Assembly (NCBI RefSeq): GCF_000499385.1
Contig: NW_013654579.1
Location: forward strand, 1-15,896
DNA from: Eimeria necatrix
Lineage: Eukaryota; Apicomplexa; Conoidasida; Eucoccidiorida; Eimeriidae
Length of the DNA stretch: 15,896 bases
Direction: 5' to 3'
The notes beneath the pieces were generated by a model. It made no database searches and was not told the DNA's origin. It saw only the letters and a list, made by a program, of their open reading frames with translations. A program made the translations under genes and the position numbers. Below are positions 9,928 through 15,896 of the stretch, piece after piece. Position 1 is the first letter of the stretch. Each line of letters starts with the position of its first letter.

Positions 9928-10424
9928 GGGCGCTGCTGCTGCTGCTGCTGCTGCTGGCGCTTCAGTTGTTGCTGCTATCAGCAGCAGCTGCAGCGCATGC
10001 AAAGCAAATGCCACTGTCTTCCCCGTGCCTGACTTGGCCTGCACCACTGCGTCTGCGAGCAGCAAGCACACAAACCCTAAACCCTAAACCCTAAACCCTA
10101 AACCCTAAACCCTAAACCCTAAACCCTAGACCTAGAAGGAGCTGCGTTGCCCCCGACCGCTCCACCAGAACTGGGGTTTAGGGTTTGGGGAGAGCTCGTG
10201 GCTCTGTGCCGAGAGCGTCTGCTGCGGCTGCGGCTGCGGGCCCAGGCCCCAGGGTTTAGGGTTTAGGGTTTAGGGTTTAGGGTTTAGGGTTTGCAGACCG
10301 TGCCCCGCGAGGGTCACTGGCAGCGCAGCAGCCTGCACTGGAGTGGGGTAGTGAAAACCCTCAGCTGCGAGGGCTTTGAGAAGGGGAGGAAGAATTCCAA
10401 GATCTCGGAAAGTGACGAGGGGTT

Positions 10425-10458
<34 letters not shown>

Positions 10459-10719
10459 AGTCTGGTTTGCTGCTGCAGCCATCACTGCAGCAAACGGCTC
10501 CGCCGCCTCCGGGGGCAGCGCCCCCGGGCCCGCAGGCAGCAGCGCCCCTATTAGTGCTGCTGCTGCTGTTGTTGCTGCTGCTCCTCCTTTTGCTGCTGCT
10601 GCTGCTTCCCAGGCGGAGAACTGCTGCGGCTGCTGCTGCACATCTGCGGACCTTTCGAGCAAGTTGCTGCTGCGCTGCGCTGCTGCTGCTGCTGCTGCTG
10701 CTTCCGGGCCCTCCGGCAT
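3690..10719 (-). CDS. DEAD-box RNA helicase (DDX20/Gemin3-like), ten exons, Gln-rich tail
   Basis: Minus-strand exons: 10719-10299, 10052-9784, 9338-9245, 9036-8658, 8434-7881, 7496-7358, 7108-7052, 6849-6765, 6426-6367, 6122-3690. All junctions are GT-AG and all phases agree, giving 1,496 residues from the ATG at 10719. Motifs in order: Q (PTPVQ, ~124), I (AKSGTGKT, 146-153), Ia (PSREL, 208-212), Ib (TPGR, 260-263), II (DEAD, 373-376), III (SAT, 405-407), IV (VVFVN, 611-615), V (SRGID, 668-672), VI (HRGGRAGR, 693-700). The enzyme is an ATP-dependent RNA unwindase or remodeller. VQAKSGTGKT, SRIYFRQAVVFVN and the V-VI region resemble DDX20; DDX6 is the second choice. Ala/Gln/Ser runs interrupt the core. 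After about residue 750 the tail is Gln-rich coiled coil (repeated QQEW, QQEREQQQ). The start is uncertain because the frame stays open upstream, and the 3' end may hold further introns. Confidence 0.88.
6123..6366 (-). repeat. Helicase intron 9 with CTG array
   Basis: It runs from GTTCGC to GCGCAG, 244 bases, phase 0. It is almost wholly CTG/TTG trinucleotide repeat in the transcript sense, with no telomere-like units. The plus strand reads polyAla/Ser/Asn shadows. Confidence 0.85.
6367..6426 (-). CDS. Helicase exon 9 (motif V)
   Basis: Exactly twenty codons, MSRGIDAVGVDFVINFNLPM, which is motif V. Acceptor TTGTTTCAG; donor ATG|GTTCGC followed by a CTG-array intron. Confidence 0.93.
6427..6764 (-). 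repeat. Helicase intron 8 with telomere-like arrays
   Basis: AAACCCT arrays on the plus strand at about 6442-6477, 6562-6602 and 6671-6761, separated by decayed units (6490-6560). In the transcript all are TTTAGGG, so this intron has no opposed arms. Confidence 0.9.
6765..6849 (-). CDS. Helicase exon 8 (leads into motif V)
   Basis: It encodes SGRLPQSERNKRVAALKRF, then ECRVMVCSDL, the segment that precedes motif V in DEAD-box proteins (SG.M.Q..R......F......STDL). Acceptor CGGCTTCAG; donor CTG|GTGAGG, phase 0. Confidence 0.92.
6850..7051 (-). repeat. Helicase intron 7 with opposed telomere-like arms
   Basis: In transcript order the intron has a TTTAGGG array near the donor (plus-strand 6974-7038) and an AAACCCT array near the acceptor (plus-strand 6871-6906). 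The arms are complementary. Polarity is opposite to the other opposed-arm introns. Confidence 0.9.
7052..7108 (-). CDS. Helicase exon 7
   Basis: A 57-base exon encoding GTHVAQSLRRLGITAVYT, which fits the helix after motif IV (Q..L...G). Acceptor TTGCTGCAG; donor AG|GTGAGG. Confidence 0.88.
7109..7357 (-). repeat. Helicase intron 6 with opposed telomere-like arms
   Basis: The transcript starts GTAAACCC and continues as AAACCCT for six units (plus-strand 7314-7356). Two short AAACCCT pairs follow (7200-7216, 7256-7269), then a TTTAGGG array near the acceptor (7136-7186). Confidence 0.9.
7358..7496 (-). CDS. Helicase exon 6 (motif IV)
   Basis: The acceptor is the CAG ending a CTG array. It encodes GIIYGLMELPLENSGLRTLG, then LKLQLLLHAMSRIYFRQ and AVVFVNEPV. 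The donor GT|GTAAACCC enters telomere-like repeat directly. Confidence 0.88.
7497..7880 (-). repeat. Helicase intron 5, CTG-rich, open in frame
   Basis: It runs from GTCTGCTG to CTGCAG, 384 bases. It is CTG-rich in the transcript sense and stop-free in the coding frame, so it could be misread as a Leu/Ala insert. Removing it joins VPSG to IIYGLMELPL with matching phase. Confidence 0.7.
7881..8434 (-). CDS. Helicase exon 5 (SAT motif III and Ser/Gln insert)
   Basis: The acceptor GTGCAG completes Lys to give KEILERVLRPRAQLTAYSATF, joining cleanly to exon 4. Gln and Ser runs with an acidic segment (DSSRDAEELSALESLEAEA) follow, ending ALPPPVPS G|GTCTGC. The frame stays open through the next CTG array as polyLeu, but phases fit splicing it out. 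Confidence 0.82.
8435..8657 (-). repeat. Helicase intron 4 with CTG arrays
   Basis: It runs from GTCAGTGCTG to GTGCAG, with two CTG arrays in transcript sense (plus-strand 8611-8652 and 8443-8485). Confidence 0.85.
8658..9036 (-). CDS. Helicase exon 4 (completes Ib; DEAD motif II)
   Basis: The acceptor is again the CAG ending a CTG array. It reads GRLLLLLNLRKQRRRG, a large Ala/Glu/Gln insert, then LRLVILDEADLLLHNFFRAQT. DEAD is the Walker B box. The insert between Ib and II is far longer than usual for the family. Donor AA|GTCAGT, phase 2. Confidence 0.9.
9037..9244 (-). repeat. Helicase intron 3: telomere-like donor side, CTG acceptor side
   Basis: The transcript begins GTAAACCC followed by AAACCCT units (plus-strand 9201-9244) and ends in a CTG array whose terminal CAG is the acceptor (9037-9085). 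One repeat class sits at each splice site. Confidence 0.9.
9245..9338 (-). CDS. Helicase exon 3 (GG and motif Ib)
   Basis: It encodes HVTVSCLLGGVSTNVSVHEL and AKRPQIIVATP plus the first base of Gly. The acceptor is the CAG ending a CTG array, and the donor CCC G|GTAAACCC runs straight into telomere-like repeat. The next exon completes TPGR. Confidence 0.92.
9339..9783 (-). repeat. Helicase intron 2 with opposed telomere-like arms and CTG array
   Basis: The donor side carries AAACCCT units in transcript sense (plus-strand 9726-9781). In the middle lies the complementary block (plus-strand 9514-9680), a mix of AAACCCT and AAACCCC units. A CTG array ends in the acceptor CAG. Confidence 0.9.
9784..10052 (-). 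CDS. Helicase exon 2 (motifs I and Ia)
   Basis: The acceptor CTCGCAG completes Asp to give HDAVVQAKSGTGKT (Walker A). A long in-frame Ala/Pro insert (GCA/CAG sense) follows, then LAIAPSRELAAQTCSEIQG. The donor is TTT|GTAAACCC, whose intronic bases are already telomere-like repeat. Confidence 0.92.
10053..10298 (-). repeat. Helicase intron 1 with opposed telomere-like arms
   Basis: AAACCCT in transcript sense just after the donor GTCTGC (plus-strand 10252-10293), and the complementary TTTAGGG array just before the acceptor (10073-10128). A short third copy lies at 10173-10188. Confidence 0.92.
10299..10719 (-). CDS. Helicase exon 1 (Q motif)
   Basis: It encodes FRDLGILPPLLKALAAEGF, then PTPVQ and VTLAGH, the Q-motif region that contacts ATP. 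It ends CAC G|GTCTGC in phase 1. The frame continues open upstream of the ATG through SQTGEYRLLLQH and the acidic EEEFGPEDYDDASSFYDLS (about 10830-10884), so translation may begin farther upstream. Confidence 0.85.
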
Positions 10720-10831
10720 GTGCTGCAGCAGCAGCCGGTACTCCCCCGTCTGGGACCCTGCTGCTGCTGCTGCTGCTGCTGCTCCCTGCTGCAGCTGCTG
10801 CTGCAGGAACTCAGCAGCAGCAGCAGCACTC

Positions 10832-11180
10832 AGGTCGTAAAAGGAGCTCGCATCGTCGTAATCCTCCGGCCCAAACTCTTCCTCTGCTGCTGCTGCTGCT
10901 GCGTCTTCCTCTGCTGCTGCTGCTGCTGCTGCCCTGCTGCTGCTGCCTCTGCTGCTGCTGCCTCTGCTGCTGCTGCCTCTGCTGCTGCTGCCTCTGCTGC
11001 TGCTGCCTCTGCTGCTGCTGCCTCTTCTGCTGCTGCCTCTTCTGCTGCTGCCTCTGCTGCTGCTGCCTCTGCCTCTGCTGCTACTGCTGCTGCAGATGCT
11101 GCTGCTGCGGCGCCGTCTGATGCTGCGGCATTCTGCGCACCCTCGGGGCCGCCCTCAGGCCCCTCATTTGCTGCATGCAT
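10832..11180 (-). CDS. Possible upstream N-terminal part of the helicase (Ala/Glu repeat), frame broken
   Basis: A minus-strand ATG at 11178-11180 opens HAANEGPEGGPEGAQNAA and then a regular (AAAAE)n repeat down to about 10935. The plausible downstream coding piece (AAAEEDAAAAAAEEEFGPEDY, given here in part as EEEFGPEDYDD) is in the helicase frame, which differs. The shift lies at a GGG (10932-10934): one missing G there would fuse the two frames without a stop. I see no GT that could splice it. The alternative is that translation starts at 10719 and this is untranslated leader. Confidence 0.4.
10935..11070 (-). repeat. 15-bp tandem repeat encoding AAAAE
   Basis: About eight to nine units of CTGCTGCTGCCTCTG on the plus strand, two of them shortened to 12 bp with CTCTTC (Ala-Ala-Glu-Glu variants). 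The minus strand reads Ala-Ala-Ala-Ala-Glu. It is a minisatellite derived from the CTG array. Confidence 0.85.
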
Positions 11181-11399
11181 TGCCTTCTGCTGCTGCTATC
11201 CTTGCTGCTGCTGCTGCTGCTGTTATTGCCTCTGGGGCTTCTAGCGCTACTGCTGTTCCTGCTGCTGCTGCTGCTGCAGCGGCTGTTGCTGCCTTCAGAC
11301 CTACACATAGAGCGTGGGGGCCCCCAAGGGAAGCAAAGAGAGAAATTCCACCTTTTTAAAAGGAAAAAGAAGCAATCCCGTGGAAGACAAAGTTGCTGC

Positions 11400-11440
<41 letters not shown>

Positions 11441-11624
11441 CGGCTGCTGGTCCTGCTGGGCTCCAGATATACCCCACAAGGCGTCACACGCGTTTATTGA
11501 AAGGCCAATAGAGACTATTTTTCAAAATAAATGTCGAGAAGTATTAAAAGACAACAAAAAATCTAAAGAAGGCTCAGCAGCAGCTGCTGCCGTTGCTGCT
11601 ATTGCTGCGCCGAGAGTCCGCTCC

Positions 11625-11655
<31 letters not shown>

Positions 11656-11792
11656 CGTCTGTAGACCCGCTGCATGCAGCGGCTGCTGCAGCAGCAACGC
11701 CAGCAGCAAGCTGCAGGGATTTTATTTTTAAGGCACACGAAGTCGGAATATTCTTATTGGTGAACGCGACAGCAGCAGCAGCCGCAGCAGCC

Positions 11793-11827
<35 letters not shown>

Positions 11828-11910
11828 TCTCGTTGTTCGCCCCCGTTGATGCTGCTGTGTGGATTGCCCTCCTCCTTTTAAGCCTTTCTGCTGCTGCTCT
11901 TGCTGCTGCA
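11181..11910. promoter_or_regulatory. Divergent intergenic region between helicase and SDHA
   Basis: It separates two head-to-head genes, so it should hold both promoters. It includes AT-rich stretches at about 11341-11375, 11480-11575 and 11715-11760, and CTG/CAG arrays at about 11391-11443, 11620-11652 and 11771-11828. A TGCATGC, a motif bound by some apicomplexan AP2 factors, lies at 11671-11677. None of these is shown to be functional. If the helicase starts at 10719, its 5' region extends left of this interval. Confidence 0.45.
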
Positions 11911-15817
<3,907 letters not shown>

Positions 15818-15818
15818 G

Positions 15819-15896
<78 letters not shown>
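15818..15896 (+). repeat. Start of SDHA intron 11: CTG array then (CTGCTC)n
   Basis: GTCTGCTG opens a CTG array (15821-15855) that passes into a hexanucleotide CTGCTC array running off the window. Confidence 0.85.

Overview
The window looks like nuclear DNA of an apicomplexan coccidian, most likely Eimeria. The reasons are (AAACCCT)n telomere-like arrays scattered throughout, very dense CAG/CTG trinucleotide arrays encoding Gln/Ala/Ser runs inside exons, and intron-rich genes with eukaryotic GT-AG junctions. The genus is inferred from this repeat signature and no search was run. Most long open frames are artefacts, because CAG/CTG arrays contain no stop in any frame. Genes were therefore traced by conserved motifs plus splice-phase agreement.

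Layout, left to right. (1) 1-650: minus-strand exon of an RNA-binding protein with one RRM of the SECp43/Nam8 type, a polyGln run, and a tail that runs into a telomere-like array at the window edge. (2) About 651-2998: no gene seen; AT-rich DNA, an AGCTAGCTGC satellite, degenerate telomere-like repeat and a GGGGGCCCCC-rich block. (3) About 2999-4033: weak plus-strand exon candidates converging on the helicase 3' end. (4) 3690-10719 (possibly to 11180): a minus-strand DEAD-box RNA helicase that I could reconstruct as ten exons with matching phases and every canonical motif (Q, I, Ia, Ib, II, III, IV, V, VI). It resembles the DDX20/Gemin3 type and carries a Gln-rich C-terminal tail of about 745 residues. 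(5) 11181-11910: divergent promoter region. (6) 11911 to beyond the right edge: plus-strand succinate dehydrogenase flavoprotein subunit (SDHA, mitochondrial complex II), eleven exons seen and the 3' end outside the window.

The helicase and SDHA genes are head-to-head; their functions (RNA metabolism and mitochondrial respiration) are unrelated. The notable feature is gene architecture. All 19 introns modelled in these two genes contain a telomere-like array, a CTG/CAG array, or both. Several splice donors begin directly in the telomere-like repeat (GTAAACCC), and several acceptors are the CAG that ends a CTG array. Six introns carry telomere-like arrays in opposite orientation near their two ends, so the pre-mRNA could fold the splice sites together. 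SDHA lacks about 120 conserved residues at one telomere-like intron whose flanking exon phases do not match. That points to a collapsed assembly or a real deletion.
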